Origin: Corallium rubrum
Taxonomy: Eukaryota > Cnidaria > Anthozoa > Scleralcyonacea > Coralliidae
Length of the DNA stretch: 64,000 nucleotides
Assembly: GCA_964035015.1 (NCBI GenBank)
Contig: CAXIUP010000146.1
Span: forward strand, 26,001 to 90,000
Reading direction: 5' to 3'
The notes beneath the pieces were generated by a model. It was not told the origin of the DNA. It searched no databases and worked only from the letters and a program-made list of their open reading frames with translations. Of the stretch, positions 15,538 through 27,180 are shown one piece after another. Both the position numbers and the translations under genes were made by a program. Each line of letters begins with the position of its first letter. Position 1 is the first letter of the stretch.

Positions 15538-15689
15538 TGTGGGTTTTGGTCTACGAAACGCAAAGAGTGCTCGATAACATATAGTTAGAGCAAATATAGA
15601 TTTTCGCTTACCTCAAAAGTCTGCAACAGGCTGTTTCATCTAAAAAAGAATCTTCAGGCAGATGACAATTTTCGAAAACAGGGGGTGCT

Positions 15690-18600
15690 TATATCCTTCT
15701 TGCCGGAACGTGGGAGTGTGGGGGCGAAACAATATATGCATTCATGGCTTTTGTTGCGCTGTTTGCGCGGAATTTGTTTCGATGACGACATTGACTGATA
15801 ATTTCTGCTCTTTTGTTGAGTAAACAATTCTTGTTTTTATCTTTCAAAATATAAAATTTTTCTTCTAAACATAAATTACATCGTTTTGAACCTCCCCGTG
15901 TACGAAATGGAATGTTTTAAAATTTGCCAATTAATACTAAAATCCTTATTGTTTTCTTTCAATGCCCAAATATATTTCGAAAGTTCGGTGTCGTTTGCAT
16001 GCTTTTTATGCTGAAAAGATTTAGTGTGGTTGGCCAATCGCTCTTTGAATGTGGTTGAAGTCATGCCAATGTAATTCTTGATCGTGTTTGTGTTGTTTAC
16101 TGTGACTGTTGCTTTGTATACTATGCCCCTAGTCATGCCTTGTTTTCTAAGTGGACAATTTGTGTTTTTCCTACAATTGCAACTGCTAGTGTCCTTATCC
16201 TGTGCCATGCTGTTCCTAGATATGTGTGCATTGTGTTTAGTGATTATTGACTTAACATTGTTCATGCAGCTGTAACTTACTTTGACTGTCTTTCTGTTAA
16301 AAATCTTATGGAGCTTGTGGTGTGGTGGGAAGTGCTTGTCAATTAGGTTTAGGAAATTACGTCCTATGTTTGTGCTTACACTTTGCTAAAAGGTGGGTGA
16401 ACCAAGTGATGTTGCGTTGGCTATTCCTGCGTGGTTGCTGTGCTGTGTGTTGAGTGTAGCTAAGATCATGATCAAAGTTGCTGTGCCTAAGTGCGTTCTG
16501 ATATATGGGTGCAGATTCCTGAAAAATTTGTTCATCTGATGAGAGAAGTGCAATGCGCTTGTTGATTGATGCAGGTAACTGTCTTGTGATGCTTGGTGGG
16601 TGGTTAGAGTGCTTATTTATGTAAAGCGGATCGTCATTGGGCTTCCTATAGGGCCTATAATTTCCATTGTTAAGGTCGAAAGTTACATCTAAAAAGTTTA
16701 CTATGCGTAAATTTGATTCGGCGGTAATTTTTAGGTCAAACTGCTCGAAAATTTTGTAGAGTTCTTTCCTTGTTTTGTCTGCTAAACGTGCTGATTTACT
16801 TTTTATAATAGCCAAACCGTCATCTCTATATAGGCCAATGCTTTCTTTGCCAAATTTCTTACTTAGGTGATTTAAAATGAAAAGGCCTACTAACTCACAA
16901 ACTTCCGCACCGTCGAAACAACCCATGGTAAGGGAGCAGTCATTATTAATGGTGGGGGGTGGGCCGGAAGATATTTGGAGGGGCCATGAAAAATTTTAGA
17001 GTTGCTAAGATGGGCCGGGAATAAAAAGCACAACAAAAAGGGGGGGCTACAAAAATAATGTACAATCATCTCACAAAACATCAATTCACTATCCTGTTAA
17101 TATATAAACTTCAAACAAACTTCAACGCCAATATATATATATACATGTATATATGTACATACAGCTTTAGTGGAAGGCTGGTCAAGTACACAAGCAGACC
17201 AGCTTGGGTTCATGGGCTGGCTTGTATCCACATAAACACTCCCTATTAAGTCAGCCACAATACTGTTATTTGAGTGATCAGTCTGAATCTGATTCTGAAT
17301 CCAAACAGGTTTGGTCATTAATTCTAACAGCATTTGCATTTGCTGTTTGAAGTGACATTTGTTGCAATCCTGTCTTTCTCTTTTTCTTCAGGCTTCAGCT
17401 CTTTTCTTTTCCAGTCGGTGACGTTTTGTGTGTTGTACTGTACTGTTCTATACTGCACTGTGATGTATTGTACTGTATAATTGTACTGTATAATTATACT
17501 GTGCTGTATATATCCACTGTACTGGTACAGATATACTGAATTGTAATGTATATACTGTATCGTGATGTACTGTACTGTATTTTATATACTGTACTGAGAT
17601 GTACTGTTATCATTTATAGACCTGGAGCGAGGGGAATTCGATGAAATATTACCCCGAGGTATGATATATAGCGAAAGGTCTATAAATGATATATTATATC
17701 GAACCATATTAACCTTTCCAAAAAAAGCTGAAATAATGTTAATAAAGTTCACTTAGCTTAACTTTTGTCTACTTTTCATTGTCTGTTTCCATTCTGTTGT
17801 CGTCTCAAGGCTTCTGGATACATTGTTTGTTGCTTTCTTTGTATTCCCTGAATGGCTGAATCCTTATTTTCTTGTAACCTACCAATCTTCTTGTCAACAT
17901 CTGAATGTTCAGGCGAAACGTTTTCTTGTCTCGCCAAACTCCGCCATTGTTGACAGCTTCGTGAATCGTGCGTGACATTCGCGCGTGGTACACAAACTCG
18001 AATACCACGGCCACAGCGGGGTATTCGAGGTTATACCCCGTTGTGGCAGGTAATTCTACGATAAATTAACTGGTCACGAGGTACAAATCAAGCTCTCTGA
18101 CTGGACAATTTACAGTTGAGATATAATATTACTGCATATACTACACTGTAATGTCAGAGCAAACAAAGGTAACAAAGATGACACTCGGGTTTGTACAAGG
18201 CAACCATTTTTGTATGGAAGATAAGTGCTTCTGAGTATTTACTAGTATACACATTAATATAAATAGATAAATTTAAAATTGCATTGGGCAAGGGGGGGGG
18301 GGGGGTCACGAAAATAGAAAAACATTTTGGTGGGGGCCATGAAAAATTTCATCAAAGAAAATGAGGGGCTACGAAAAATTTACCATGTTTTGCGAAATAT
18401 CTTCCACCCCACCCCCCGCCATTAATAATGACTGCTCCCTAACGTCAAACAAACTATTGCTATCTTTTTTTATCCATGAAATTCCGGTATTGAAAAGGAG
18501 AGATTTTCTAGCGTGTTTTATTATTGAAATATTGTTTTCAGTTATAGTAGCCAAATTCGAAGCCCAAGATAATGCTTGGTCCAATAGTTTTTCAGAAATA

Positions 18601-19421
18601 GACGGATAGAAATCGACAATGTCAAACGAAATAAAACTATGTCTGTCCTTATCTTTTATATTGCCAAACCACTCAATTACTTGTTTTGTATTTCTCCATT
18701 GGTTTAAATTCAGTTTTTGTCTCAAATTAGAATTAATTTTGTCCAAAATCACCTTACTTAGTTTTCCGGATTCGCTTTTAGCGGGGTTAATTAATCGGCA
18801 TTTTGGATTGTTTTCGAAATTTTCTTTGTGGTCTTTTAAAGATATAAATGCTTCGCGTTTTTTCATTTTTTCAATTGTGTCGCCGATTCCTAAACTGTTC
18901 GAAATTTCTTTTAGTTCCGAATCAATTTCATCTATAGTGTCCTCGGATCCATGCTTATATGTTTTTGTGATGTTGTCATGTAGGAGCTTGTTGTATGTGT
19001 CGAGCGGGGTTTCATAAATGTTCCTAGTTTTGTCTGCAAAAATGAAAATGTTGGGAGATGAATTAATTTTCTTTAAATCGGTAGCCAAACATTTCTGAAA
19101 CTGGTTCGTATATGGCCGAAATTGTATATTTTCGATGAGTTTTATAAGGTCGTCTTCGAAAGGTTTTATTTCCGGAATAGAAGGAGGTGTTTTGTTGGAC
19201 GCAAGGCCGAAAGGGTTGTTTTGATTTTCTCTCTGTTTGTTTTTAAGAAAGAAATTGGCTTTCCATCTCATACGTTTTATTACACTTTCCACTTTTTCAA
19301 TCAAATTCTTCAAATAAGCGTCCTGTGATGGTATTGGGATATTCTTTAGTGAATAGTCAAATCGAAATTGCCGCATTTTGAAGTTAAATAGAAATGAATA
19401 ATAACGTAAACAAGAGTGCAC
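15690..19421 (-). pseudogene. Penelope-type reverse transcriptase with GIY-YIG endonuclease, disrupted
   Basis: The minus-strand product copies element RNA into DNA at a nick made by its own endonuclease. The N-terminal half (19421-18443) contains the Penelope-specific segments ADKTRN and CRLINPAKSESGK and RT motif A, FDIVDFYPSI. It stops at the inserted transposon. The second half (16928-16375) resumes at MGCFDGAEVCELVG and carries the catalytic YRDD box. After a frameshift near 16380, the GIY-YIG domain follows (GIVYKATV ... KNYIGMTSTTFKERLANH). Another frameshift near 15890 shifts the cysteine-containing C-terminus, which can be followed to about 15690. The domain order RT then GIY-YIG is diagnostic of canonical Penelope-like elements rather than LINEs or telomerase. 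Confidence 0.88.
16932..18439. mobile_element. Harbinger-type non-autonomous element (1508 bp) in the Penelope RT
   Basis: Terminal inverted repeats begin GGGAGCAGTCATTATTAATG at both ends and extend with GGGGGGTGGG. The flanks are the 3-bp duplication TAA (16929-16931 and 18440-18442). A TWA duplication with GGG-starting ends is the PIF/Harbinger signature. The insertion lies exactly between RT codons for ..FDV and TMGC.., so excision would restore the frame. No transposase or Myb-like gene is present. Internal hairpins include ATCATTTATAGACCT at 17609 with its complement at 17680, and CTCGAATACC near 17998 with GGTATTCGAG at 18019. Confidence 0.85.
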
Positions 19422-19503
19422 AACCGATATACGGGTGCGAATATACGTGTGGGTTTTGGTCTACGAAACGCAAAGAGTGCTCGATAACATATAGTTAGAG
19501 CAA

Positions 19504-19722
19504 TACAACAAGCTCCTACATGACAACATCACAAAAACATATAAGCATGGATCCGAGGACACTATAGATGAAATTGATTCGGAACTAAAAGAAATTTCGA
19601 ACAGTTTAGGAATCGGTGAGAAAATTGAAAAAATGAAAAAACGCGAAGCATTCATATCTTTAAAAGACCACAAAGAAAATTTCGAAAACAATCCAAAATG
19701 CCGATTAATTAACCCGGGATTT
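19504..19722 (+). pseudogene. Inverted fragment of a second Penelope RT copy
   Basis: The plus strand encodes the same stretch as 18780-18995 on the minus strand (KLLHDNITKTYKHGSEDTID ... KDHKENFENN), with a few substitutions such as GEKIEK against GDTIEK. It begins directly after the second terminal repeat and ends abruptly at about 19722. This is a truncated, oppositely oriented copy of the same family. Confidence 0.85.
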
Positions 19723-20408
19723 TCACTGTTTTGAATTATTTCATGTGTTCAATTGTATATTGGGTTTGTTGTTTATAATTATGTGTTACAGAACGTTGAT
19801 AAATCAATTAAACAGGTCATTTATTGCTGGGTCCGAGATTGATTGAACTAACCAATCAGGTGCCGAGTTTCATCGGAGTTTCCCAGAGCCTCCGTTCCTT
19901 GGTACTGACCAAAAGGATCGCAGGCTCTGGGTACGAGATTGAATCTGTCAGTATTTTGCTTTCGTTTATAAATGAAATGGAGCCTGTTCTACTTTAAATT
20001 AAAAGACAACAACGAAGAAAAGGATACAAACAGCCGGTTTAATATATCTTGAAGCGAAACAGAGAACCTGAAGAAACCAAATGCCGTATGGTAAACAAAA
20101 ACTCGATCTGAATTGCAGTGGTTGTTAACGGTAGGGGATTTGTATTTTGTCCTTATGTCCTAAAACAATATACAGCTTCACGTTTTCGTACTTTCCCTTT
20201 GCTCGTCAAAACCATAAGTCAGCTTAACTATTAAAAGCTAACTTAAAACACTATCTTAATAGGCGTGATTAAAAATACTCATAGGCTTTGTCGGTTTTAA
20301 TTTATTGGCTGTATTTCCAAATTTTCGACTGACACGTCTGTTTAATACTTCTTTCCGGAATCTGATTCTACTGAATTGTTTTCATCTCAGACTATATTAT
20401 AAATGTAA
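19723..20408. other. Non-coding sequence between the Penelope and HECT-integrase elements
   Basis: Nothing is recognised as a gene. There are weak inverted words around 19840-19950 (CTGGGTCCGAGATTGATTGA and CTGGGTACGAGATTGAATCT in direct orientation, about 90 bp apart), which may be ends of a small repeat. Confidence 0.4.
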
Positions 20409-20414
20409 TTTTTG

Positions 20415-21003
20415 TATGGCGTGCCAAGATGGACAATATTACTTTACGTCCATTCATACAATGTATATATCAAATATGTAATTTCAAATATATTTTTGTA
20501 AGCCGAAATTACCATATATAAAACGAAACAGAAGTATATATAGCGAAACAGAAATATATACAACGAAACAGAAATATATAAAACGAAACAATCATATATA
20601 AATCGAAACAACCATATATAAAACGACATTAGTATATATAAATGATATTGGGCATTTCACTCGATTACATAGCATGTTCTAAGGATTTAGGGTGAAGGAA
20701 AACTCGAGTGTAGAATATATACATTTTAAGACCAAACCGGGAGCAGTTGCGAAAAATGCAACTACACAGGCCCTCCGGCAGGAATTGAACCCACGACCTT
20801 GCGATTCTAGTGCAATGCTCTGACCATATATCTGAAATATTCTCAAATATAAAACGAATATCCCCAAATATATGAAACGAAATTCGTCAAATATATAAAA
20901 TGAAATTCCTCAAATATATAAAACGACATTTCCCAAATATATAAAACGACATTTGAGTCAATTTGACTAAAATTAAACGACATTTTTGGCGAGAAAGAGT
21001 GCG
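20415..21003 (+). repeat. Left terminal inverted repeat with subterminal motif array
   Basis: After the 20-bp tip the repeat holds more than a dozen copies of an approximately 20-bp word, TATATAAAACGAAA followed by CAGA, CAAT, TTCG or CATT, mostly in one orientation. The inner end reads CGACATTTTTGGCG, matching the right arm at 29031-29060. Repeated subterminal words of this kind commonly bind transposase. The arm is interrupted at about 20642-20828 by a tRNA-like SINE fragment absent from the right arm. Confidence 0.88.
20642..20828 (-). mobile_element. tRNA-derived SINE-like insertion in the left arm
   Basis: The minus strand reads TGGTCAGAGCATTGCACTAG (A-box-like) and then GTGGGTTCAATTCC (B-box-like), spaced as in a tRNA promoter, followed by a non-tRNA body. 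The insertion separates parts of the inverted repeat that are contiguous in the right arm. A short related segment (GATATTGGGCATTTCACTC) recurs in inverted orientation near 63746-63766, outside the Polinton. Confidence 0.7.
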
Positions 21004-23297
21004 ACTAATTTATCCGGAGTAAATTTTCTGTAACCACGCTTATGCAAATATGGCGGGCAACAGAAATCTGCAAAGTTTATCAAATCTTGTCAAAGCAATT
21101 TCTCGATTGAGTCAAAGTAGCACAGAGACCCGTAATAGTGGGGAGACGCAAGAAACTACAGACGACGTGGAAGCAACGATACCAACGCTCTTTCCTTCAA
21201 CGAATGGTCAATTAACATCGACACAAGCAAACCGAAATGAAACTCGCGTGGTCGCGGAACATGGCGCGCTGAATATGCCTGGTCGTCGGTACCCCGAAAA
21301 CGCAGAAAGATTCGTGCCTAATCGCAAATATGGTACCAAGTAACGGCCAAGAAACGTGAAGAATTCGACCAGCAAAAAGCCCAAGTGCAACGAACAGCGG
21401 ACAGTACTGAAAGACGTAATTCTTTTGCATGGTCCAAAGCAAGACAAAGTCCCTCGTGGCATAGCACGAGAAGCACTGTTTGCGCTTGGTTTTAGCACGA
21501 CGTTTGAACTGAGCATTACTATGCAAGAAAGTGAGATCAGGAGTTTACTGGAAGAAAAATTTAAAAACAAACTTGAATCTATTTCCAGAAAAGGCAACAA
21601 GTTTCAGTTCGTAAGAGGTATAAACAGCAAAATCATCTCTTTTGAAAATATTAATCAACAAGAGTGCCAGGCGCCATGTGACGGGAGACTTCTAAAACAC
21701 ATTTCCGGTCAAGGGCCATTGTACATTCGCGCAAATGAAGATATTAGTGCACCTCTGCAGGCATACTTCAATTCCAAACAAAGGAGACATGAGAAAGATG
21801 ACAACACAGATGATGAGATGGAGTCGGAGAGTAGCACTGGAGACGAGGAAGCAATTATGCGAAATACAATGCATAAGCCTCGCCCAACCCCCAATGTAAG
21901 AGTAGACCTAAGTAATTTGGATGATGGCACTGCACCTGGCGAAGATAGTGTTCCAGACTGTGACCCGTTACCTGCCACAGGTGAATCATCAACTACAATG
22001 CCTTCAACATCTACAGCCCGTGCACCAGAACAGCTTATACGTGTACGTTGCCCTACATGCGAGGGAAGTTTTTCCAGCCATGAAATCGAGGACCATGCTG
22101 ATGGATGTGCTGAAGCTGCCTGGACTGGTTCAGAACACCTAGTGTATGCTAGATTAATGACAGACATAGAGACTGATGACCAAGATCCCTTGGAAAACCA
22201 ATCAGCTGCAGGGGAGAACAATTCAGACCCTGAAACTGACGATGTCAATCCAGGCATCCCACCACCTGTTGATCAGCAGGATAATTGGGACCCTACAACT
22301 GATGGAAGTCCAGCAGACATGAAGGCTGAATTGATTGGTACCTTGCAAACATTGCAAACAAACCTCAACACACGTACCAATAGGATCAATGTCCAGAGAA
22401 CAAGTGTCCTTGATGATTACATTGATGCACGCAAACGATGCCATTGGATGCGTCCTGAAAACCGAATCAAGGTTGTTTTCATCGGAGAACCAGCAATTGA
22501 TACTGGTGGGCCAAAACGTGAATTTTGTTCTGGTAAGTAAGTTTAATTTTACAAAAACTACATTTTAATAGGCAAATCAATTTGGATTTGTTAAACATTG
22601 GAGATTTTCATTTTTGTAAAGCAAAAACTTTTGGCATGTGAATATAAGGTATGTAAATATTTTTAAGCATTGCCATGTTCACCAAACGCAAAAGATGTTT
22701 TTGTTTTCAAGTCCTGTCATATTAATGCTGAGTCCTGTGTGGTGACTGGTGTGTTTGCCCTTATAATTTATTTGAAATGAATAATCTTCTAATATGAAAT
22801 ATACTTTTATCTTTGTAAGATGTGCTTGGGTACAGAATCGACTATTTGACCGGAATGGAATGCCAGTTGCAAGCACTCTGGCATTGACACAGGACCTCTT
22901 TAAATATGCAGGTGAATTGATGTCAATATCCATTATCCAAGGTGGGCCTGCACGAAACTTCTTGTCACCTGTCATATTTGATGTAATTGCTAAAGGTCTG
23001 TCAAAAGCTGTGTATTCCCTGGAGATGATTGAGGAACCAAATTTGAAAGAAATTGCAACCCAGGTACAGTATTGACTGATTAAAATTAAAGTAATGATTT
23101 TTCTTATGTTTTGTTAATTAAACTATTTGTTCCAGCCAATTGACCTAGGGGTGGATTTACCAGGGGTGGACAAGGAATGAGTTTATGGTATTCAAGTTTT
23201 AAATATTTGAGATATTCAACATTTGTTATCAGTCTTACTGTAGCTCCTTAGGCCTACTTAAGTTTTGGAATTCAAACCAGCACTGCAGTGGCACACA

Positions 23298-23473
23298 GTG
23301 GCGGTTCTAGAAGTTAGTCACATAAATTAGCAGCTCGCAATTTGAAATTCAAAATACCTGAATAACAATCCTATTGGTTATCTGAATTATTCTTTGCAAA
23401 TGCCTAACAGTAACCAATAAGGTTGTTATTAAGGTATTTTGAATTTCTGACATACTTCTAGATCCGCCACTGG
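23298..23473. mobile_element. Small MITE with long inverted repeats in a HECT intron
   Basis: The ends are CAGTGGCGGTTCTAGAAGT and, inverted, ACTTCTAGATCCGCCACTG. The inner halves (GAAATTCAAAATACCTGAATAAC and TTGTTATTAAGGTATTTTGAATTTC) also pair, so the 176-bp unit folds into a near-complete hairpin. The hAT-like tip CAGTGGCGG suggests an hAT MITE, but no clear 8-bp duplication is visible. Confidence 0.65.
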
Positions 23474-24231
23474 ACTGGTATAGTACTAGTTCAAAATACC
23501 CAATATTAATAATTGCCATGCCTCTTGACTCATGACTTGTGTAATGTTGACTGTTGAGGTTTTGGGAATTTATATCATAATAAATAATGAAATTGTATTT
23601 ATTCAACATATCTGCAAATTGTGCAATTAATGTAATGAACAAACTTCCAAAGGTGCAACCTTGCTTGCCCATGACAGTAACTTTATACAATTATTTTTTA
23701 TCCTTGTTACTTTTGGATTGGCTCCCAATTTAAAACTTAAAGTATTAAATGGTGATTGGGTTTTCTAAACAATCGAGTTACCATAATTACTGTACATGTT
23801 TATAGATTGATTCTGTGGATACTGATGCTGATCTACAATCTAAACTCATGGAGGATAATGTTCTTGTTGTGCTTGGCCAAGTTGGCTATAGAGGGATCCC
23901 CAACAGAGACTCTTGGATCAAAGGATAAAATAGTCAGGTATTATCACACATCTTTCGGTATAAGTATAGGTAATCATGCAATGAGGAGTACAATCAAGGA
24001 TTAACAGTGCAAATGATGTTTGAAAATGTTGCCAAAATTGCACGAGCCGTTAGGCGAGTGCAATTTGGCAAATCTTCAAATATCACGAGTAGTGTAAATA
24101 CTTAATTGCACAAGCAAAATCATATGATTACTTGTTTATTATTTACATGACAAAATTACGTTTAGCAACTTACTATTTCACTTTCTTTTCCGCCCTTTAA
24201 TAATTGCACTCTCCTTTATTGCACTCGAGTG

Positions 24232-24395
24232 CAATTAATGAGGGTAATAGAACGACGAGGAGTGCTATTAATGCCAAAATCATATGAGTGATTACAAAAT
24301 CGACCGACCGCGAAGCGGGAGGTTGATTTGTTAATCACGAGTATGATTTGGCATTAATAGCACGATTCAATTCGTTCTATTACCCATTAATTATA
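24232..24395. repeat. Foldback hairpin in a HECT intron
   Basis: GGGTAATAGAACGA ... GTGCTATTAATGCCAAAATC is matched in inverted orientation by GATTTGGCATTAATAGCAC ... TCGTTCTATTACCC, with a loop around CGACCGCGAAGCGGGAGG that is itself palindromic. This looks like a small foldback or MITE. It is followed directly by the larger inverted-repeat unit at 24387-25135. Confidence 0.65.
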
Positions 24396-25135
24396 TATAC
24401 TTCTGTAATCAGGTCATTCAGGTCATGTCCTCGTCTTCTTTGTTTTCGACAGCAAATACTTCATAGTAGCCCAACTTTTGGGTTTTAGACCTAGGCCTCT
24501 CAACATGGCCCGCAAAAAATGCAAATGTCAGGCGGCCATTTCTTTTAATATACGGAGACTCATCGAGGAGTTTTTTTAATAATAAAGTGAATTTATGAGG
24601 AGTTCATACAATTGTATGTGAGGTCAAACCGGGAGTTATTGATAAAGAATGACAAGAACCAAAAATGTGAGTAATTTAGTGCTGTTTGTCTTTACTTTAT
24701 AGCGTGTTTATACGCATGTTTTTATAAACACACTCATGCAGTTTAAGTTTACTGTATTTCACCGAGTGTTGCTACTTTACTGACTAAAATATTTAAGAAA
24801 TACCCGGGTGCCAATCTGGGTAATACTTTGTTTTTAATTTGTTGGGGACACGACACTGTTTTCAAAACGTATACAAAAAAATACAAATTTAAATTCTATA
24901 TTTTAATATTTAAAATCCTCCATTTTTTAATTTTTTTGAAAAATCCCGGAAAATCCTACAGCTTAGGTGCTGAACTGTGATTGGACAATTTTGATAGCTA
25001 GCTTGATTTCCATTGGCTGAAGCAGGTGTGCGATTACAGCTAGCAAGAGGTGCGATTAATGTTCAAATCGCACTCCTCTAAACCAATGAAATTGCAGTAT
25101 TTGGGCCTGATTACAGAAGGATATATAATTAATCA
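24387..25135. mobile_element. Foldback/MITE-like element of about 750 bp
   Basis: The left end, ATTATATATACTTCTGTAATC followed by AGG, is matched in inverted orientation by CCTGATTACAGAAGGATATATAA near 25107-25132. No coding capacity or clear target duplication is seen. It lies in the long intron between HECT exons 3 and 4. Confidence 0.55.
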
Positions 25136-25258
25136 TTTTATTGTACTCCTCTCCACCAATCAGCATCCAGTAATTTTGTCATGTATATAATACTATATAC
25201 TGTACTGCATGGTGAATTGTGTTCACCTGATGTCAAAATAGCCAAGTACATGTAAAAC

Positions 25259-25727
25259 CAGGGGTGGATTTACCAGGGGGTGGCAAGGGTGTACACCCCT
25301 GTTGGCCTTGGTCAACATGGGTGCAAAGGGGTAGGGACATTGCTAAATGGAGTCAGCAAATTTAGAAGTGAGTCAGGTAAAATAAGGTTAACCTAACCTT
25401 GGTTATGTGGACACTTTCCAAAGGGGAGCTTTAATGGGAGTCAGCGAGTTGGTGCCACACAACCCCCTGCACAAATAGTTCTAGCTACACCCCTTTGAAA
25501 GGGGGTGCAAAAAACTAAGTTTATATTATTTTTAAATAATCTATACATAGAGACCCCAGAATCCCAAAATTCCTTGCACCCCCCGGACCAATTTTGTCCC
25601 CACAACACAATCCTGCCTTCACCTCTCCCCCCCAATAAAAACTACAGCCCTGGTTGATGTGTTCTCCAACAACACCCAGAAGTCAATTAACCCCCCCCCC
25701 CTAAAAACCTTGCTGGATCCACCCCTG
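25259..25727. mobile_element. hAT-type MITE (469 bp) with 8-bp duplication
   Basis: The ends CAGGGGTGGAT and ATCCACCCCTG are inverted and flanked by the exact 8-bp duplication TGTAAAAC (25251-25258 and 25728-25735). It carries no gene. A related left end (AGGGGTGGATTTACCAGGGG) occurs at 23148-23168 without an obvious partner. It lies in the HECT intron just before exon 4. Confidence 0.85.
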
Positions 25728-27180
25728 TGTAAAACAACATTCCTGGTAAAAGAACAAAATATATTCATTCTTCCTGCAGGTCTATAATAATCAAGTCACA
25801 AATTGAACCAAAGTTGGGCATGATAACGCAGTTAGAAGAGGGCCTGTCTGTCTGCAAGCTATTAGATGCCATTCGTGCAAGACCAGCCTTGTTCAGAGCT
25901 GTTTTTGTGCCTGGTTGCATATTTGATCATGATGCAGATGAGTTCTTGGATGGGTTGAAGGTTACCTTTAGTGAGAACCAGAAGGAAAGAATTGTTGAAG
26001 CAACAGTTTACAAACATTTTTGTGATTTTGTACTGTTTCTTCATAATGATGGTTAGTACTTGATGGTTAATCTCATGCATGGTTCTGTGCAACAATTGCC
26101 ACAAATTGCCTTGCATGTTGTAGCAAAAATGCCTTGTGTTTAATTGGCTTTTTGCCATTTCCTTTTATACAGTTTTCCTCATTATTTGAAATTTTGTATC
26201 ATGAAACTGGAAATATTTTTTAGCTTTTTAATTTCAAATTCCATTTAAAAGTTGGATTTCTGGCATCATAGACAATCCAAAACACAAATATCTTTTGGAT
26301 TGTCTATGCTGGCATGAATAGTTCGCTCAAAATATTTCATAGGTTTATGATATCACATTTATACTGTACATCAAGCTATATATACTGTACTTTCAGGGAT
26401 AGAAGAGCACGATTTGAAGTTACCGCATCTTTTACGTTTCGTAACTGGATGCTATTCATTCCCTCCACTTGGTCTTCCTGATTCTATCAAGATCAAATTC
26501 CTGCATGGTTGTCACAATGGCTGCAAGTGTTGTCCAACAGTGTCAACATGCCAATTGTTCATCAGGCTTCCAGTTCATGCAGCTACATTTCAGTATATGA
26601 AGGAGTTGATGGTATTCTGCCTTGCTGGAAGGTTTTGGGTTTGGCAAAATATAAATTGCCATATTAACACATTGCTTGTTATTATTACCATACATTGTAT
26701 TTATAGTATGAATGGAAAAGCAAAAACAATCATATGTATTTTCTACATTATTTTCTATAATAACCTTTTTACAATATATATATATATACAGTAGGGTACT
26801 ACATTACAATTTACTTTATTTAATTTTGTTTTGAGTGACAGTAAAGACTTGAAATTTGTGTTATCCACATGGTACTAAATGTATTTGGGAAACTAGATGT
26901 GTAATTTACAAATTACCTATTGAGGTTCTTAACCAAACTATCAACTCATGTATGTCACTCAATTCTTTCATCACTCATATTTTGCCCTATTTCTAGCAAT
27001 TTTTCTTGGACAGTGAATGAACTTTAGTTCCTTGCACCCACTTTTAAAATTGTGCAACCTGCACTAAAATAATCTGAGTTCAAATGTCAGTTTTTTCATC
27101 ACTGTCAAATATTTTCCTGTACTTTACATGTTTGTTGTTCCAATTAGGTTTTTTGTCCCTGTTTATAATATATTGTCCAG

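Larger units (their letters stand above)
15536..19503 (-). mobile_element. Penelope-like retroelement flanked by direct terminal repeats
   Basis: A 58-bp sequence starting CGTGTGGGTTTTGGTCTACG is found at 15536-15593 and again, in the same orientation, at 19446-19503, enclosing an RT plus GIY-YIG coding region on the minus strand. Penelope-like elements typically carry such LTR-like direct repeats (pLTRs). Directly right of the second repeat lies an oppositely oriented fragment of the same RT (19504-19722), matching the tandem or inverted partial-copy structures common in this class. The element is dead: it is split by a DNA transposon and has at least two frameshifts. Confidence 0.85.
21050..26654 (+). 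pseudogene. Transposon-borne HECT E3 ubiquitin ligase-like gene, with several breaks
   Basis: This is a paralogue of the gene at 0.7-4.1 kb. Exons: 21050-22532, about 22820-23063, 23806-23937, 25780-26051 and 26397-26654. Exon 1 has the shared N-terminal module (VLKDVILLHGPK..VPRG), an acidic linker, a UBZ-like finger (CPTC-x13-HADGC) and the HECT start (GEPAIDTGGPKREF). Later exons give SIIQGGPARNFLSP, FVTGCYSFPPLG and the catalytic-cysteine context STCQLFIRLPVH (Cys codon 26549-26551), then a GFGFG tail, all as expected for a HECT C-lobe. Breaks: an in-frame TAA at 21341-21343, an unresolved exon 1-2 junction, a one-base shift near 23898 and another near 26620. As a ligase it would ubiquitinate a target through the Cys. 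Why a transposon carries it is unknown; plausible targets are a host silencing factor or the transposase. Confidence 0.8.
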
